43,705 nucleotides of DNA from Pseudomonadota bacterium (GTDB taxonomy: Bacteria; Pseudomonadota; Gammaproteobacteria; Burkholderiales; Burkholderiaceae_C), in assembly GCA_021805805.1 (NCBI GenBank), contig JAJZEB010000016.1:1-43705 (forward strand). Reading direction: 5' to 3'. The notes below the pieces were generated by a model. That model was not told the DNA's origin and made no database searches. It worked only from the letters and a program-made list of their open reading frames with translations. A program made the translations under genes and the position numbers. Numbering within the stretch: the first letter of the stretch is position 1; every line of letters starts with the position of its first letter. Shown piece after piece: positions 15,915-28,569 of this stretch.

Positions 15915-16700
15915 ATGCGCATTGCGCTGGGCCTGAGCTATCGCGGCTGTGCCTACCAGGGCTGGCAGAGCCAGCCCGGAGGCAGCACCGTGCAGGACGC
16001 GCTGGAGAGCGCGTTGCAGCGCTTCGTCGGCAGCCCGCTGCGCGTGGTCTGCGCCGGGCGCACCGACGCTGGCGTGCACGCGCTGCAGCAGGTGGTGCAT
16101 CTGGACAGCCCGGTGACGCGGGCTCCGTTCTCGTGGGTGCGCGGCGTCAACACCTTCCTGCCGGCAGACGTCGCGGTGCGCTGGGCACGCGAGGTCGACG
16201 ACGCATTCCATGCGCAGAAGAGCGCGCGCTCGAGGCGCTACCGCTATGTGCTGCTGCAGCACGCGGTGCGCCCGGCCCTGCTGCACGGCCTGGTCGGCTG
16301 GACGCATCTTCAGCTCGATGCCGACGCCATGCGCGCGGGCGCCGCCGAGCTGCTCGGCGAACACGATTTCTCGTCGATGCGCGCCAGCGCCTGCCAGGCG
16401 CCGAGTCCGGTGAAGACCGTGCACGCGATCGACATCGCGCGCGAGGGCGACACCTGGACCTTCGACTTCCACGCCAACGCGTTCCTGCACCACATGGTGC
16501 GCAACATCATGGGTTGCCTGCTCGCGGTCGGCAGCGGCGCGCGCGACGCCGCCTGGCTGCGCGCGGTGCTGCACGCGCGCGACCGCCGTGTCGCAGCGCC
16601 GACCTTCATGCCCGACGGCCTGTATTTCGCCGGGCCGAGCTATGCGGGACAATGGGATCTTCCCGAGCCCGTTCGCGGCCAGCCGGTGCTGCGCGCCTGA
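15915..16700 (+). CDS. truA: tRNA pseudouridine(38-40) synthase
   Basis: It converts uridines 38-40 of the tRNA anticodon arm to pseudouridine. The 261 residues begin MRIALGLSYRGCAYQGWQSQ; an upstream in-frame ATG lies within fimV. The catalytic aspartate is D51 in CAGRTDAGVHAL. RRYRYVLL, HDFSSMRA and FHANAFLHHMVRNIMG are typical motifs. It sits between fimV and trpF in the usual Burkholderiales order. Confidence 0.96.
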   Translation: MRIALGLSYRGCAYQGWQSQPGGSTVQDALESALQRFVGSPLRVVCAGRTDAGVHALQQVVHLDSPVTRAPFSWVRGVNTFLPADVAVRWAREVDDAFHAQKSARSRRYRYVLLQHAVRPALLHGLVGWTHLQLDADAMRAGAAELLGEHDFSSMRASACQAPSPVKTVHAIDIAREGDTWTFDFHANAFLHHMVRNIMGCLLAVGSGARDAAWLRAVLHARDRRVAAPTFMPDGLYFAGPSYAGQWDLPEPVRGQPVLRA

Positions 16701-16747
16701 GCGCGCGTCTGCGCGCCGCCGTCCCCGTCCCCGTCCCCGTCCTCGCC

Positions 16748-17383
16748 ATGCACCGCACCCGGATCAAGATCTGCGGCATTACCCGCGTCGACGATGCGCT
16801 GGCGGCTGCCGCCGCGGGAGCCGATGCCATTGGCCTGGTGTTCTACCCGCCGAGCCCGCGCGCGGTCGACATCGAGCAGGCGCTGGCGATCCGCCGCGCG
16901 CTGCCGCCGCTGGTGGGGACCGTGGCGCTTTTCGTCAACGCCGAGGCCGCGTTCGTCGACCGCGTGGTGCAGCGCCTGCGCCCGTCGCTGCTGCAGTTCC
17001 ACGGCGACGAAACGCCGCAGGACTGCGCGCGCCACGGCCACCCGTACCTGCGCGCCGCGCGCATGCGTGCCGGGTTCGATTTGGTAGACTTCGCTGCGCG
17101 CTACGCCGATGCCCAGGGAATCCTGGTCGACGCATTCGTCGATGGCTACGGCGGCGGCGGCGAGGTGTTCGATTGGTCACTGATTCCAACAAACGTCGGC
17201 TTTCCCATCGTTTTGTCTGGTGGGTTGCGTGCGCAAAATGTGGCGCAGGCGGTTTCGCGCGTGCGTCCCTGGGCGGTTGACGTCTCCTCCGGAGTCGAGG
17301 CCGCCAAGGGCGTGAAGGACGCCGCCGCGATGCGCGACTTCGTCGCCGCGGTGCGCGCCGCCGACACGTCGCCGCCGCGCTGA
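16748..17383 (+). CDS. trpF: Phosphoribosylanthranilate isomerase
   Basis: It performs the Amadori rearrangement of phosphoribosylanthranilate in tryptophan synthesis. There are 211 residues from [18 protein letters not shown], with the catalytic base C9 in [45 protein letters not shown] and VDVSSGVE follow. No Shine-Dalgarno is visible; the gap after truA is a CCCCGT hexamer repeated three to four times (16721-16743). The frame is open further upstream through truA, but family length favours this ATG. Confidence 0.95.
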   Translation: MHRTRIKICGITRVDDALAAAAAGADAIGLVFYPPSPRAVDIEQALAIRRALPPLVGTVALFVNAEAAFVDRVVQRLRPSLLQFHGDETPQDCARHGHPYLRAARMRAGFDLVDFAARYADAQGILVDAFVDGYGGGGEVFDWSLIPTNVGFPIVLSGGLRAQNVAQAVSRVRPWAVDVSSGVEAAKGVKDAAAMRDFVAAVRAADTSPPR

Positions 17384-17433
17384 GCGCCGCGGCGCGGCCG
17401 TGTCCTCCGCAGACCATTTGCGCACACACCGAA

Positions 17434-18629
<1,196 letters not shown>

Positions 18630-18633
<4 letters not shown>

Positions 18634-19453
18634 GCCGCATTCCGGCCACTTTCGCCGCGCTGGCAGCGCGGGGCCGCAAGGCGCTGATCCCGTACATCAC
18701 CGCCGGCGACCCATCGCCGCAGGGGACCGTGGCGCTGATGCACGCGCTGGTCGCCGCAGGTGCCGACATCGTCGAGCTCGGCGTGCCGTTCTCCGACCCG
18801 ATGGCCGACGGCCCGGTGATCCAGCGCGCCGCCGAGCGCGCGCTGGCGCATGGCGTGCGGCTGGCCCAGGTTCTCGACTGGGTGCGGGCGTTTCGCGCCG
18901 ACGACGCGCGCACCCCGGTGGTGCTGATGGGCTATGCCAACCCGATCGAGCGCTACGGAGTCGATGCGTTCATCGCCGCGGCGGCCGCAGCCGGGGTCGA
19001 CGGCGTGCTGGTCGTCGACTATCCGCCCGAGGAGGCGGTCGATTTCGCGCGCGCGCTGCAGGCACGCGACATCGACCCGATCTTCCTGCTCGCGCCGACT
19101 TCGACCGAGGCGCGGATGCGCCATGTCGACGCGCTGGCCAGCGGCTATGTCTACTACGTGTCGCTGAAGGGGGTGACCGGCGCCGGCCACCTCGACGCCG
19201 CCGACGTCGCCGCGCGCTTGCAGCAACTGCGCGCGCATGTGAAACTGCCGCTTGGCGTGGGTTTTGGCATCCGTGACGGCGTCGGCGCGGCCGCGGTGGC
19301 CGCCAGCGCCGATGCGGTGATCATCGGCTCGCGCATCATCGAATTGATGGAAGGCCTGGACGACGACGCCGCGCGCGCCGCAGCGGCGAGTTTCGTCGCC
19401 GACATCCGCCAGGCCATCGACGCGCCGCGCGCGGCGCCCAACAGGAGCGCATC

Positions 19454-19457
<4 letters not shown>
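18630..19457 (+). CDS. trpA: Tryptophan synthase alpha chain
   Basis: It cleaves indole-3-glycerol phosphate to indole and channels it to TrpB. It has 275 residues. The catalytic pair falls at E49 and D60 in [19 protein letters not shown], the classical numbering. [12 protein letters not shown] and LGVGFGIRD form the phosphate site. It overlaps trpB by 4 bp at its start and accD by 4 bp at its end. Confidence 0.98.
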
Positions 19458-20312
<855 letters not shown>

Positions 20313-20329
<17 letters not shown>

Positions 20330-21626
20330 CCCCGGCGCGCCGGGTTGGGACCTGGCGCGCTGGTTGCAGCACGCCGAACAGCTGCATGCGCAGCCGATCG
20401 CGCTCGGGCTCGAGCGCGTGGCGCGGGTCCGCGATGCGCTCGGGCTGCATTTCGATTGCCCGGTGTTCACCGTCGCCGGGACCAACGGCAAGGGATCGAC
20501 CTGCGCCTACATCGAGCAGATCCTGCTCGCCGCCGGCTACCGCGTCGGACTGTACGGCTCGCCGCACCTGGTGGCGTTCGAGGAACGCTGCCGCATTGGC
20601 GGCGTCGCGGTCGACGCCGACGCGCTGGTGCCGCACATGCTGGCGGTCGAACAGGCGCGCTGCGCGCTGCAGCCGGCCGAGGCGCTGACGTATTTCGAAT
20701 TCACCACGCTGGCGATCCTGCGCCTGCTGGCCGCTTCGGGGCTCGACGCGGTGGTGCTCGAGGTCGGCATGGGCGGACGGCTCGACGCGGTCAACGTGAT
20801 CGACGCCGACTGCGCGGTGATCACCAGCATCGCGCTGGACCACACCGCGTTCCTCGGCCCCGACCGTGAGGCCATCGGTTTCGAGAAGGCAGGAATCCTG
20901 CGCGGCGGACGCGTCGCGATCGTCGCCGACCCGCAGCCGCCGGCCAGCGTGCTGCGGCATGCGGCCGACGTCGGCGCGCAGCTGTGGCGCGTCGGCGAAC
21001 AGTTCGGCTTCAGCGCGCTGGGCCAGCAGCAGTGGGCGTGGCACGGGCCGCATCTGCGCCGGCCGGCGCTGGCCTGGCCGACGATGCGCGGCGCCAACCA
21101 GTTGCTCAACGCCAGCGCTGCGCTGGCCGCGCTCGACGCGCTGCGCGAGCGGCTGCCGACCAGTGCGCGCGACGTGCGCCAGGGCCTGGCGCGCGCCGAG
21201 TTGCCGGGGCGCTTCCAGGTGCTGCCCGGGCAGCCGCAGATCGTGCTCGATGTCGCGCACAACCCGCACGCGGTCGCGGTGCTGGCGGAGAATCTCGATG
21301 CCCTGGGCTTCGCTCCGACGACCCACGCCGTGTTCGGTGCGATGGCCGACAAGGACATCGCCTCGATGCTGGCGCGGATCGCGCCGCTGGTGCAGCGCTG
21401 GTACCCGTGTGCGTTGCCTGTGGCGCGCGCCGAGGACGTCGCGGCGCTGGCCTCGCGCATCGATCCGGCCCAGCTTGCCGGCGTCTACCCGACTCCGGCG
21501 CAGGCGTTCGCGGCGGCCCGCGCTGCCGCCGATACAGCCGATAGAATCGTGGTTTTCGGCTCGTTCCACACGGTCGGCGGAGTGCTCGAGGCGCTGCGCG
21601 GCGATCGCACCCCAGCTACCCGATGA
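20313..21626 (+). CDS. folC: Folylpolyglutamate synthase / dihydrofolate synthase
   Basis: It adds glutamate to dihydropteroate and folates. The ATG at 20313 ([14 protein letters not shown]) gives 437 residues; an earlier in-frame ATG at 20265 would overlap accD by 65 bp. The P-loop is [11 protein letters not shown] (about 53-63). [42 protein letters not shown] and [13 protein letters not shown] are Mur-ligase-type motifs. Its stop overlaps the next start (ATGA). Confidence 0.95.
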
Positions 21627-22429
21627 AAGTCCCAGGCAAGCGCGGCAAGGACGGCGAGCGCCGCGCGCGCGCCTCCGAGCCGCAGAGCGAAGAGGCGTTG
21701 CGCGTTCGCGCACGCCGGCGGCTGATCGGCGCGGTGGCGCTGGTGCTGACCGGAATCGTTGTTTTTCCGCTGATTTTCGAGACCCAGCCCAGGCCGGTGG
21801 CGTCGAACATGACGCTGGACATCCCGCCGCAACCCGCGCTGCGCGCTGCCAGCGCAGCGGCGGCGCAGGCTCCGGCCGCACGCGCAGCCAGCGCCGCGGC
21901 AGCGGCTCCGGGCACCGTGGCAGCGAACACGCCCGCGGTTTCGCCTCCGCTTGCTGCGCCGACAGTCCGCTCCGCGCCGACTGCCCGCCCTGCGCCGACT
22001 GGCCGCCCCGCGCCGAACATCAGCCCTGCGCCGACGGCCCGCCCTGCGCCTGAGACGGCGCCAGGCAAGCCCCCCGGGCCCACCGCGGCGCGCAGCGCGC
22101 AGCGCATGGCCGGCGCGCGCCAGGCGCTGGCCGCACTGGAAGGCAAGACGCCGGGGCAGATCAGTGCAGCCAGCGCGGCCGAGGCGGCGGTTCCGCACGA
22201 CACGCGTTTCATCGTGCAGGCCGGCGCCTACGCCGACGCAGCCAGCGCGCGCCGTGTCCGCATGACCATCGAGCATGCCGGTTACCGGACCTACACCCAG
22301 GTGGTCGACACGGCGGCCGGCAAGCGCATTCGCGTGCGCGTGGGCCCGTTCACCAGCCACGCACAGGCGGCGCAGGTCGCCGCGCGCATCCGCGCGCTGG
22401 GGCTGAGCGCAGTGGTGCTGACGCTGTGA
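21623..22429 (+). CDS. SPOR-domain membrane protein (DedD-like)
   Basis: It has 268 residues: a basic cytoplasmic N-terminus, one membrane helix (34-52, GAVALVLTGIVVFPLIFET), a proline/alanine-rich periplasmic linker and a C-terminal SPOR domain (about 193-268, FIVQAGAYADAASARRVR to VRVGPFTSHAQAAQVAARI). SPOR domains bind denuded glycan at the septum, so a division role is expected by family. The linker has an 18-bp repeat (21957-22052) encoding APTxRP hexapeptides. It overlaps folC and cvpA by four bases each. The name dedD is used for this position in relatives, but I leave the symbol open. Confidence 0.88.
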   Translation: MKVPGKRGKDGERRARASEPQSEEALRVRARRRLIGAVALVLTGIVVFPLIFETQPRPVASNMTLDIPPQPALRAASAAAAQAPAARAASAAAAAPGTVAANTPAVSPPLAAPTVRSAPTARPAPTGRPAPNISPAPTARPAPETAPGKPPGPTAARSAQRMAGARQALAALEGKTPGQISAASAAEAAVPHDTRFIVQAGAYADAASARRVRMTIEHAGYRTYTQVVDTAAGKRIRVRVGPFTSHAQAAQVAARIRALGLSAVVLTL

Positions 22430-22917
22430 ACCCGCTCGACTGGCTGGCGATCGCCGCGCTTGGCGTGTCGGCGCTGGTCGGGGTGCTGCGCGGCGCCGCA
22501 TACGAACTGATCAGCCTTGGCGGCTGGGTCGCCGCCATCGTCGTCGCGCATCTGGGCGCGCCGTGGGTCGCGCTGCGGCTACCGTCCGCGATCGCGGCGC
22601 CCGAGCTGCGCGCAGGGGTCGGCTGGGGCGTGTGCTTCATTGCCACGCTGCTGGCCAGCGGATTGCTGGCGACGCTGGCGCGGCTGCTGCTGCGGTCGAC
22701 CGGGCTTGGGCTGTTCGATCGCAGCCTGGGTGCGCTGTTCGGCCTGGCGCGTGGCGTGCTGCTGGTGCTGGTCGCGCTGTTCACGGCGCGCTATACCGCG
22801 CTGCCGCACAGCACGCTGTGGCAGACCTCGCTGTTCGTACCGCCGGCGTCGGCCGCGCTGGACGCGCTGCTTCCCGCTTTGCCCCACGCCGTCGCGCACG
22901 CGCTGCCGGCCCATTGA
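22426..22917 (+). CDS. cvpA: CvpA-family inner-membrane protein
   Basis: It has 163 residues from a GTG overlapping the previous stop (GTGA). [39 protein letters not shown], a third helix [20 protein letters not shown] and [20 protein letters not shown] are characteristic; a fourth helix follows ([14 protein letters not shown]). Members are needed for colicin V production and envelope homeostasis in enterobacteria. Position before purF is the conserved arrangement. Confidence 0.92.
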   Translation: MNPLDWLAIAALGVSALVGVLRGAAYELISLGGWVAAIVVAHLGAPWVALRLPSAIAAPELRAGVGWGVCFIATLLASGLLATLARLLLRSTGLGLFDRSLGALFGLARGVLLVLVALFTARYTALPHSTLWQTSLFVPPASAALDALLPALPHAVAHALPAH

Positions 22918-22939
22918 TTCGGTTTCGTTGGAGTGCATC

Positions 22940-24439
22940 ATGTGTGGAGTCGTCGGCATCGTTTCGCGACAGCCGGTCAATCAGGTGATCTACGACGCAT
23001 TGCTGCTGCTGCAGCACCGCGGTCAGGACGCCGCCGGAATCGTCACCGGCCAGTCGGGCAAGCTGTACATGCAAAAGGCGCGCGGAATGGTGCGCGACGT
23101 TTTCCGCACCCGCAACATGCGCGCGCTGCCGGGCAGCTATGGCCTGGGCCAGGTGCGCTATCCGACTGCAGGCAGCGCCGACAGCGAAGAGGAAGCGCAA
23201 CCGTTCTACGTCAACGCGCCGTACGGGCTGGCATTGGCGCACAACGGCAACCTGACCAACACCGCCGAGTTGCGCGGCCAACTCGCCGGAACCGATCATC
23301 GGCATATCAATACCGGGTCGGATTCCGAAGTTCTGCTCAACGTGCTGGCGAGCGAACTCGATCGCGTCAGCGGCGCGCAGCCGCTGGCTCCGGCCGACCT
23401 GTTCGCCGCGGTGCGCGGGGTGCACCGCAGGGTGCGCGGCTCGTACGCGGTGGTGGCGCTGATCGCCGGCCATGGACTGCTCGCGTTCCGCGATCCGTAC
23501 GGCATCCGGCCGCTTTGTTTCGGCCGTAGCGAGACCGAAGGCGATTTCATGGTCGCCAGCGAATCGGTCGCGCTCGAGGGCAACGGCTTCCGCCTGGAGC
23601 GCGACGTAGCGCCGGGCGAGGCCGTGTTCGTCGATCTCGACGGCCGCCTCAGCGCCGAGCAGTGCGCGACTGCGCCGACGCTGAATCCGTGCATTTTCGA
23701 GTTCGTCTACCTGGCGCGGCCCGACTCGGTGCTCGACGGCATCTCGGTCTACCAGGCGCGGCTGAACATGGGCGAGACGCTGGCGCAGCGTGTCATCTCG
23801 GTGATGCCGCCGAGCGAAATCGACGTCGTCATCCCGGTGCCCGAATCGAGCCGGCCGTCGGCGATGCAACTGGCGTGGAAGCTGGGCCGGCCGTACCGCG
23901 AAGGTTTCGTCAAGAACCGCTACGTCGGTCGCACCTTCATCATGCCTGGACAAGCGGTGCGCAAGAAGTCGGTGCGCCAGAAGCTCAACGCCATCGGCCA
24001 GGAATTCGCCGGGCGCAACGTTCTGCTGGTCGACGATTCGATCGTGCGAGGAACGACTTCGCGCGAAATCGTGCAGATGGCGCGAGAGGCAGGAGCACGC
24101 AAGGTCTATCTGGCGTCGGCGGCGCCTCCGGTGCGCTATCCGAACGTCTACGGCATCGACATGCCGACCGCAGGCGAACTCGTCGCGCATGGGCGCGATG
24201 TCGAACAGATCCGGGCGCAGATCGGCTGCGACGCACTGATCTACCAGGATCTGGAAGCGATGAAGCGCGCGGTGCGCCGCGAACGCGCCGATATCGCGAC
24301 CTTCGAAGCCTCGTGCTTCGACGGCTGCTACGTCACCGGCGACGTCGATGCGGCGCTGCGCGGCGCGCAACGCGGCAACGGCGACGACCCGCCTGGGGGG
24401 CGGCTGAACCTGCAGGGCCAGGAGGAGACGCCGGCATGA
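22940..24439 (+). CDS. purF: Amidophosphoribosyltransferase
   Basis: It commits PRPP to purine synthesis by amide transfer from glutamine. It has 499 residues. [15 protein letters not shown] exposes the catalytic cysteine after removal of Met1. [38 protein letters not shown] and the PRPP loop [14 protein letters not shown] (about 361-374) are all present, and [14 protein letters not shown] lies near the end. AGGAGGAG lies just inside its 3' end and serves the next start. Confidence 0.98.
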   Translation: MCGVVGIVSRQPVNQVIYDALLLLQHRGQDAAGIVTGQSGKLYMQKARGMVRDVFRTRNMRALPGSYGLGQVRYPTAGSADSEEEAQPFYVNAPYGLALAHNGNLTNTAELRGQLAGTDHRHINTGSDSEVLLNVLASELDRVSGAQPLAPADLFAAVRGVHRRVRGSYAVVALIAGHGLLAFRDPYGIRPLCFGRSETEGDFMVASESVALEGNGFRLERDVAPGEAVFVDLDGRLSAEQCATAPTLNPCIFEFVYLARPDSVLDGISVYQARLNMGETLAQRVISVMPPSEIDVVIPVPESSRPSAMQLAWKLGRPYREGFVKNRYVGRTFIMPGQAVRKKSVRQKLNAIGQEFAGRNVLLVDDSIVRGTTSREIVQMAREAGARKVYLASAAPPVRYPNVYGIDMPTAGELVAHGRDVEQIRAQIGCDALIYQDLEAMKRAVRRERADIATFEASCFDGCYVTGDVDAALRGAQRGNGDDPPGGRLNLQGQEETPA

Positions 24440-24465
24440 GCGCAGCGCGCGGGGTAGTTCAATGA
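24436..24465 (+). CDS. Nine-codon coupling ORF between purF and metZ
   Basis: ATG at 24436 overlaps the purF stop (ATGA) and follows the strongest Shine-Dalgarno of the region, AGGAGGAG at 24420-24427. It encodes MSAARGVVQ and stops at 24463-24465, overlapping the metZ ATG (ATGA again). metZ itself has only a weak site. The arrangement fits translational coupling by re-initiation; whether the peptide matters is unknown. Confidence 0.5.
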   Translation: MSAARGVVQ

Positions 24466-25682
24466 GCGAGACATTCGACGACGACGCGCCGCTGCACCCG
24501 GACACCATCGCCGTGCGCGAGGCGCTGCCGCGCAGTGCCTGGGGCGAGCACAGCGAGGCCTTGTTCCTGACCAGCAGCTTCGTGCAGCCCGACGCGGCCA
24601 GCGCTGCAGCGCGCTTCGCAGGCGACGAGGACGGCTTCATCTACTCGCGCTTCTCGAATCCGACGGTGGCCAGCATGGAGCGCCGGCTGGCTGCGCTGGA
24701 AGGAACCGAGGCCGCGCTCGGCACAGCCAGCGGCATGGGCGCGATCGCGCTGATCATGCTCGCGCTGCTGAAGTCGGGCGACCACGTGGTGTGTTCGCGC
24801 TCGGTGTTCGGCGCCACGCTGAAGCTGCTCGGCGCCGAGTTCGCCAAGTTCGGCGTCGAGACCACGTTCGTGCCGCAGACCGACCTTGCGGCGTGGCGCG
24901 CGGCGATCCGCCCCGGGCGCACCCGGCTGTTGTTCGCCGAGTCGCCGACCAATCCGCTGGCCGAGGTCTGCGACATTGCCGCGCTGGCCGAGCTGGCGCA
25001 CGACTCCGGCGCGCTGCTGGCAGTCGACAACTGCTTCTGCTCGCCGGCGCTGCAGCGCCCGGCCGAGTTCGGCGCCGACCTCGTCGTGCATTCGGGAACC
25101 AAGTACCTCGACGGCCAGGGCCGCGTGGTTTCCGGCGCCGTGTGCGGAAGTCGCGAACTGATCGAGGGCCGGTTGCTGCCGATGCAGCGCAGCGCCGGAA
25201 TCACGCTGTCGCCGTTCAACGCCTGGGTGGTGCTCAAGGGCCTTGAGACGCTGAGCCTGCGCATGCGCGCGCACAGCGCCAACGCGTTGGAGCTGGCGCA
25301 CTGGCTGCAGCGCGAGCCTGCAGTGGCGCGGGTGCACTACCCCGGACTGCCGACGCACCCGCAGCACGCGCTGGCGATGAGCCAGCAGTCGGGCCAGGGC
25401 GGCGCGGTGCTGTCGTTCGAGGTCGCTGCGCCCGACGCGGCCAGCGCGCGCGCGCGCGCCTTCGCCGTCATCGACGCCACCCGGCTGTGCTCGATCACCG
25501 CCAACCTCGGCGACACCAAGACCACCATCACCCACCCGGCCAGCACTTCGCACGGCCGCCTCAGCGAGGAGCAGCGCGCCGCTGCCGGAATCACCCAGGG
25601 CCTGCTGCGCATCGCGGTCGGCCTCGAGCATGTCGGCGACCTGCAGCGCGATCTGGCGCGCGGATTGCGTGCGCCGGCCTGA
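24462..25682 (+). CDS. metZ: O-succinylhomoserine sulfhydrylase
   Basis: This PLP enzyme of the Cys/Met-metabolism family makes homocysteine from O-succinylhomoserine and sulfide. It has 406 residues. [20 protein letters not shown] and [13 protein letters not shown] are typical, and the PLP lysine is K214 in [38 protein letters not shown] is near the end. It lies downstream of purF as in other Burkholderiales. The choice of MetZ over cystathionine synthase or lyase rests on sequence resemblance and context. Confidence 0.9.
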   Translation: MSETFDDDAPLHPDTIAVREALPRSAWGEHSEALFLTSSFVQPDAASAAARFAGDEDGFIYSRFSNPTVASMERRLAALEGTEAALGTASGMGAIALIMLALLKSGDHVVCSRSVFGATLKLLGAEFAKFGVETTFVPQTDLAAWRAAIRPGRTRLLFAESPTNPLAEVCDIAALAELAHDSGALLAVDNCFCSPALQRPAEFGADLVVHSGTKYLDGQGRVVSGAVCGSRELIEGRLLPMQRSAGITLSPFNAWVVLKGLETLSLRMRAHSANALELAHWLQREPAVARVHYPGLPTHPQHALAMSQQSGQGGAVLSFEVAAPDAASARARAFAVIDATRLCSITANLGDTKTTITHPASTSHGRLSEEQRAAAGITQGLLRIAVGLEHVGDLQRDLARGLRAPA

Positions 25683-25698
25683 AACCTCTCCTGTGCCC

Positions 25699-27102
25699 AT
25701 GACTCGTCCCGTCCGCACCCGTTTCGCACCCAGTCCGACCGGTTTCATCCACCTCGGCAACATCCGCTCGGCGCTGTACCCGTGGGCCTTCGCACGCCAC
25801 CACGGCGGCTGCTTCATCCTGCGCATCGAGGACACCGACACCGAGCGTTCGACCGACGCTGCGGTGCAGGTGATCCTGCAGAGCATGCAATGGATGGGGC
25901 TCGACTACGACGAAGGTCCGTACTACCAGATGCAGCGCATGGCGCGCTACCGCACCGTGCTGCAGCAATTGGTCGACGCCGGCCACGCCTATCCCTGCTA
26001 CATGAGCACGGCCGAGCTCGATGCGCTGCGCGAGCAGCAGATGGCCGCCGGCGAGAAGCCGCGCTACGACGGGCGCTGGCGTCCGGAGCCGGGACGCACG
26101 CTGCCCGAGCCTCCGCCCGGCGTGCAGCCGGTGCTGCGTTTTCGCACGCCTGCCAGCGGCAGCGTGGCGTGGGACGACAAGGTCAAGGGCCGCGTCGAGG
26201 TGCGCAACGACGAGCTCGACGACCTGGTCATCGCCCGCCCCGACGGAACGCCGACCTACAACTTCTGCGTCGTCGTCGACGACATCGACATGGCCATCAC
26301 CCATGTCATCCGAGGCGACGACCACGTCAACAACACGCCGCGGCAGATCCACATCTTTCGCGCGCTGGGCGCCGAGCCGCCGGTCTACGCGCACCTGCCG
26401 ACGGTGCTCAACGAGCAGGGCGAGAAGCTGTCCAAGCGCAATGGCGCGAAAAGCGTGCTGCAGTACCGCGACGAGGGCTACCTGGCCGATGCGATGGTCA
26501 ATTACCTGGCCCGGCTGGGCTGGTCGCACGGGGACGCCGAGGTGTTCTCGCGCACGCAGCTGGTGCAGTGGTTCGATCTCGACCACCTCGGCCGTTCGGC
26601 GGCGCAGTTCGACGGCGAGAAGCTCAAGTGGCTCAATGCACAGTACCTGCGCGCGATGCCGGCGGCCGAGCTGGCCGCGCAGCTGCGTCCTTTCGTGCAG
26701 CGTGCCGGGCTGGTCGAGCACGGTGTCGATCTGGCCGCCGCCGCCGAGCTGTTGCGCGAGCGCGCGAGCACTCTGGCCGAGCTCGCCGAGCTGTGCGCAA
26801 TGTTCTACGCGCCACCGCAGCCGGACCCGGAGTTGCTGGCGCAGCACCTGGGCGACGCCGCGCGCGGTGGACTGTCCGACCTGCTGCCGCGTCTGCAGGC
26901 GCTGCCGGACTGGGACGCAGCGTCGATCGGCGCCGCGCTGAAAGCGTCGCTGAAGTCCTGCGGGCTGAAGATGCCGCAACTGGCGATGCCGCTGCGGCTG
27001 CTCGTCACCGGTCGGCTGCAGACGCCGTCGGTCGACGCGGTGCTGGCGCTGTGCGGGCGCGAAGCGGTGCTCGATCGCCTGACCGCAGGCTTGCGCGGCT
27101 GA
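25699..27102 (+). CDS. gltX: Glutamyl-tRNA synthetase
   Basis: It charges tRNA-Glu. It has 467 residues beginning [20 protein letters not shown]; the class I HIGH signature is HLGN (18-21) and the KMSKS signature is KLSKR (243-247, in [13 protein letters not shown]). [30 protein letters not shown] and [12 protein letters not shown] support the call. An in-frame ATG 69 bp upstream lies in metZ. It may be co-transcribed with metZ (16-bp gap). Confidence 0.97.
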   Translation: MTRPVRTRFAPSPTGFIHLGNIRSALYPWAFARHHGGCFILRIEDTDTERSTDAAVQVILQSMQWMGLDYDEGPYYQMQRMARYRTVLQQLVDAGHAYPCYMSTAELDALREQQMAAGEKPRYDGRWRPEPGRTLPEPPPGVQPVLRFRTPASGSVAWDDKVKGRVEVRNDELDDLVIARPDGTPTYNFCVVVDDIDMAITHVIRGDDHVNNTPRQIHIFRALGAEPPVYAHLPTVLNEQGEKLSKRNGAKSVLQYRDEGYLADAMVNYLARLGWSHGDAEVFSRTQLVQWFDLDHLGRSAAQFDGEKLKWLNAQYLRAMPAAELAAQLRPFVQRAGLVEHGVDLAAAAELLRERASTLAELAELCAMFYAPPQPDPELLAQHLGDAARGGLSDLLPRLQALPDWDAASIGAALKASLKSCGLKMPQLAMPLRLLVTGRLQTPSVDAVLALCGREAVLDRLTAGLRG

Positions 27103-27108
27103 GGCGCG

Positions 27109-27138
27109 TTGCGGGCACGCGACGGTTTGGGTTACAAT
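27109..27138 (+). promoter_or_regulatory. Sigma-70 promoter candidate for the 87-residue protein
   Basis: TTGCGG (27109-27114), 18 bases and TACAAT (27133-27138) lie in an AT-richer stretch after gltX, 38 bp before the next start. The -10 is good; the -35 is weak. Confidence 0.5.
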
Positions 27139-27176
27139 TGATTTGTTTAGAGGTTTCAAGGGCAAAAGGGCGAGCC

Positions 27177-27440
27177 GTGGCGAAAACAACTACTACGCGC
27201 AAATCCGTGGACAGTGATAGCGATGTCCTGACTCCTACCAAACCGCAGGTCTCGAAAGAGGCCAATCCCTGGGACTTGATGATGGCCAACGCGGCCGAGG
27301 TCGCGTCGACCTTCCGCAAGCGTCCCCAGGTGAAGGTTTCGTCGCCGTGGCGAGAAGGCTTCGGACGTCCGCTGTCGCAGCGTTCGCGCGAGATCTACGA
27401 GCACATCACGGCGAACAAGACGCGGCTGAAGCAGAAGTAA
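27177..27440 (+). CDS. Small basic hypothetical protein
   Basis: It has 87 residues from a GTG with AAAAGGG upstream. It has an S/T/K-rich, likely disordered start (MAKTTTTRKSVDSDSDVL), then NPWDLMMANAAEVASTFRKR, SSPWREGFGRPLSQRSREIY and a basic end (ITANKTRLKQK). There is no signal peptide or membrane segment. The codon use (AAA, ACT, AGT, GAT) is less GC-biased at the start than in its neighbours. I recognise no family. It has its own promoter candidate and a hairpin after the stop, so it is probably a single-gene unit. Confidence 0.75.
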   Translation: MAKTTTTRKSVDSDSDVLTPTKPQVSKEANPWDLMMANAAEVASTFRKRPQVKVSSPWREGFGRPLSQRSREIYEHITANKTRLKQK

Positions 27441-27460
27441 GCCGGCCGTTCCAGGCCGGC
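27441..27460. terminator. Hairpin between convergent small protein and pyrD
   Basis: GCCGGCC (27441-27447), loop GTTCCA, GGCCGGC (27454-27460) follow the stop codon directly. Lying between convergent genes, it can serve both strands. No T-run is present. Confidence 0.55.
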
Positions 27461-27469
27461 GGCGCAAAC

Positions 27470-28495
27470 TCAGCGCGCGGCCAGCGCTGCCGCGCAGTCG
27501 GCGACCAGCTGCGGTCCCTGGTAAATCAGGCCTGTATACAGTTGCACGAGGTCGGCGCCGGCCGCGATTTTCGCGCGTGCGCCGGAAGCGTCGACGATTC
27601 CGCCGACTCCGATGATCGGGTAGCCGCGTCCGAGGTGCGCGCGCAACTGCGCGATCACCGCGTCGGAGCGCACCTGCAGCGGGGCACCGCTGAGGCCTCC
27701 GGATTCGGCGGCGTGGCGCAGGCCTTCGACGCCGTCGCGCGCGATCGTGGTGTTGGTCGCGATCACGCCGTCGACTCCGTGGCGCTGCAGCGCGTCGGCC
27801 AGCGCGGCGATCTGCGCGGGATCGAGGTCGGGCGCCACTTTCAGCAACAGCGGAACGCGCCGCCCCTGCGCGTCGGCCAGCCGCGCGCGTTCGTCGGCCA
27901 GTCCGCGCAACAGCGTCTCCAGCGCCTCGTCGCTTTGCAGCTGGCGCAGATTGCGCGTGTTCGGCGACGACACGTTGACGCTGACGTAGTCGGCGTTCGC
28001 ATGCACCGCGCGCAATCCGGCAGCGTAGTCGTCGAGCGCGCGCTCGATCGGGGTGGTCGCGTTCTTGCCGATGTTCAGTCCGAGCGGAACTTCACGGCGG
28101 CTGCGCCGGACGTTGCGCAGGAACGCGTCGAGCCCTGCGTTGTTGAACCCCATGCGGTTGATCAACGCGCGCGCCTGCGGCAGCCGGAAAAGCCGCGGTT
28201 GCGGATTGCCCGCCTGCGGCCTGGGCGTGACCGTGCCGACTTCGACAAAACCGAACCCGAGCGCGGCGAGGGCATCGATCGCCTCGCCATTCTTGTCCAG
28301 TCCGGCAGCCAGCCCGACACGGTTCGGAAACCGCAGGCCGAGAAGCTGGACCGGGTCGTGCACCCGCGCCGGTGCGGCCAGCAGCGAAAGTCCGCAGCCG
28401 TGCAGCAGCCGCAGAGCACGCAGGCTCAGCGCGTGCGCGGTTTCGGGCTCGAGTGCGAACAGCAGGGGGCGGGCGACGGCATAGGGAATCGGCAT
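27470..28495 (-). CDS. pyrD: Dihydroorotate dehydrogenase (class 2, quinone-linked)
   Basis: It oxidises dihydroorotate to orotate in pyrimidine synthesis, at the inner membrane. The 341 residues include the N-terminal membrane-associating helix of class 2 enzymes ([20 protein letters not shown]). The FMN site has [13 protein letters not shown], and the catalytic serine is in [14 protein letters not shown] (S176-S177). ATNTT and GVGGI follow. It is divergent from rpiA; a TATTAT hexamer (complement of 28525-28530) could be its -10. Confidence 0.97.
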   Translation of the reverse strand: MPIPYAVARPLLFALEPETAHALSLRALRLLHGCGLSLLAAPARVHDPVQLLGLRFPNRVGLAAGLDKNGEAIDALAALGFGFVEVGTVTPRPQAGNPQPRLFRLPQARALINRMGFNNAGLDAFLRNVRRSRREVPLGLNIGKNATTPIERALDDYAAGLRAVHANADYVSVNVSSPNTRNLRQLQSDEALETLLRGLADERARLADAQGRRVPLLLKVAPDLDPAQIAALADALQRHGVDGVIATNTTIARDGVEGLRHAAESGGLSGAPLQVRSDAVIAQLRAHLGRGYPIIGVGGIVDASGARAKIAAGADLVQLYTGLIYQGPQLVADCAAALAAR

Positions 28496-28569
28496 GGTGC
28501 GACGGGGCCACTGGGCGATCGACGATAATAAGCGCTTCCCGACACACGACCTTGCGCGATACCGCTCAG

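Noticed and set aside
13136-15922. 928-codon minus-strand frame opposite fimV
   Set aside because: It is a GC-driven shadow; the plus strand has LysM, membrane helix and FimV C-terminal motif.
16133-16747. N-terminal extension of trpF into truA
   Set aside because: The extension overlaps truA out of frame and TrpF homologs start at the KICGIT region; the open frame is due to GC content.
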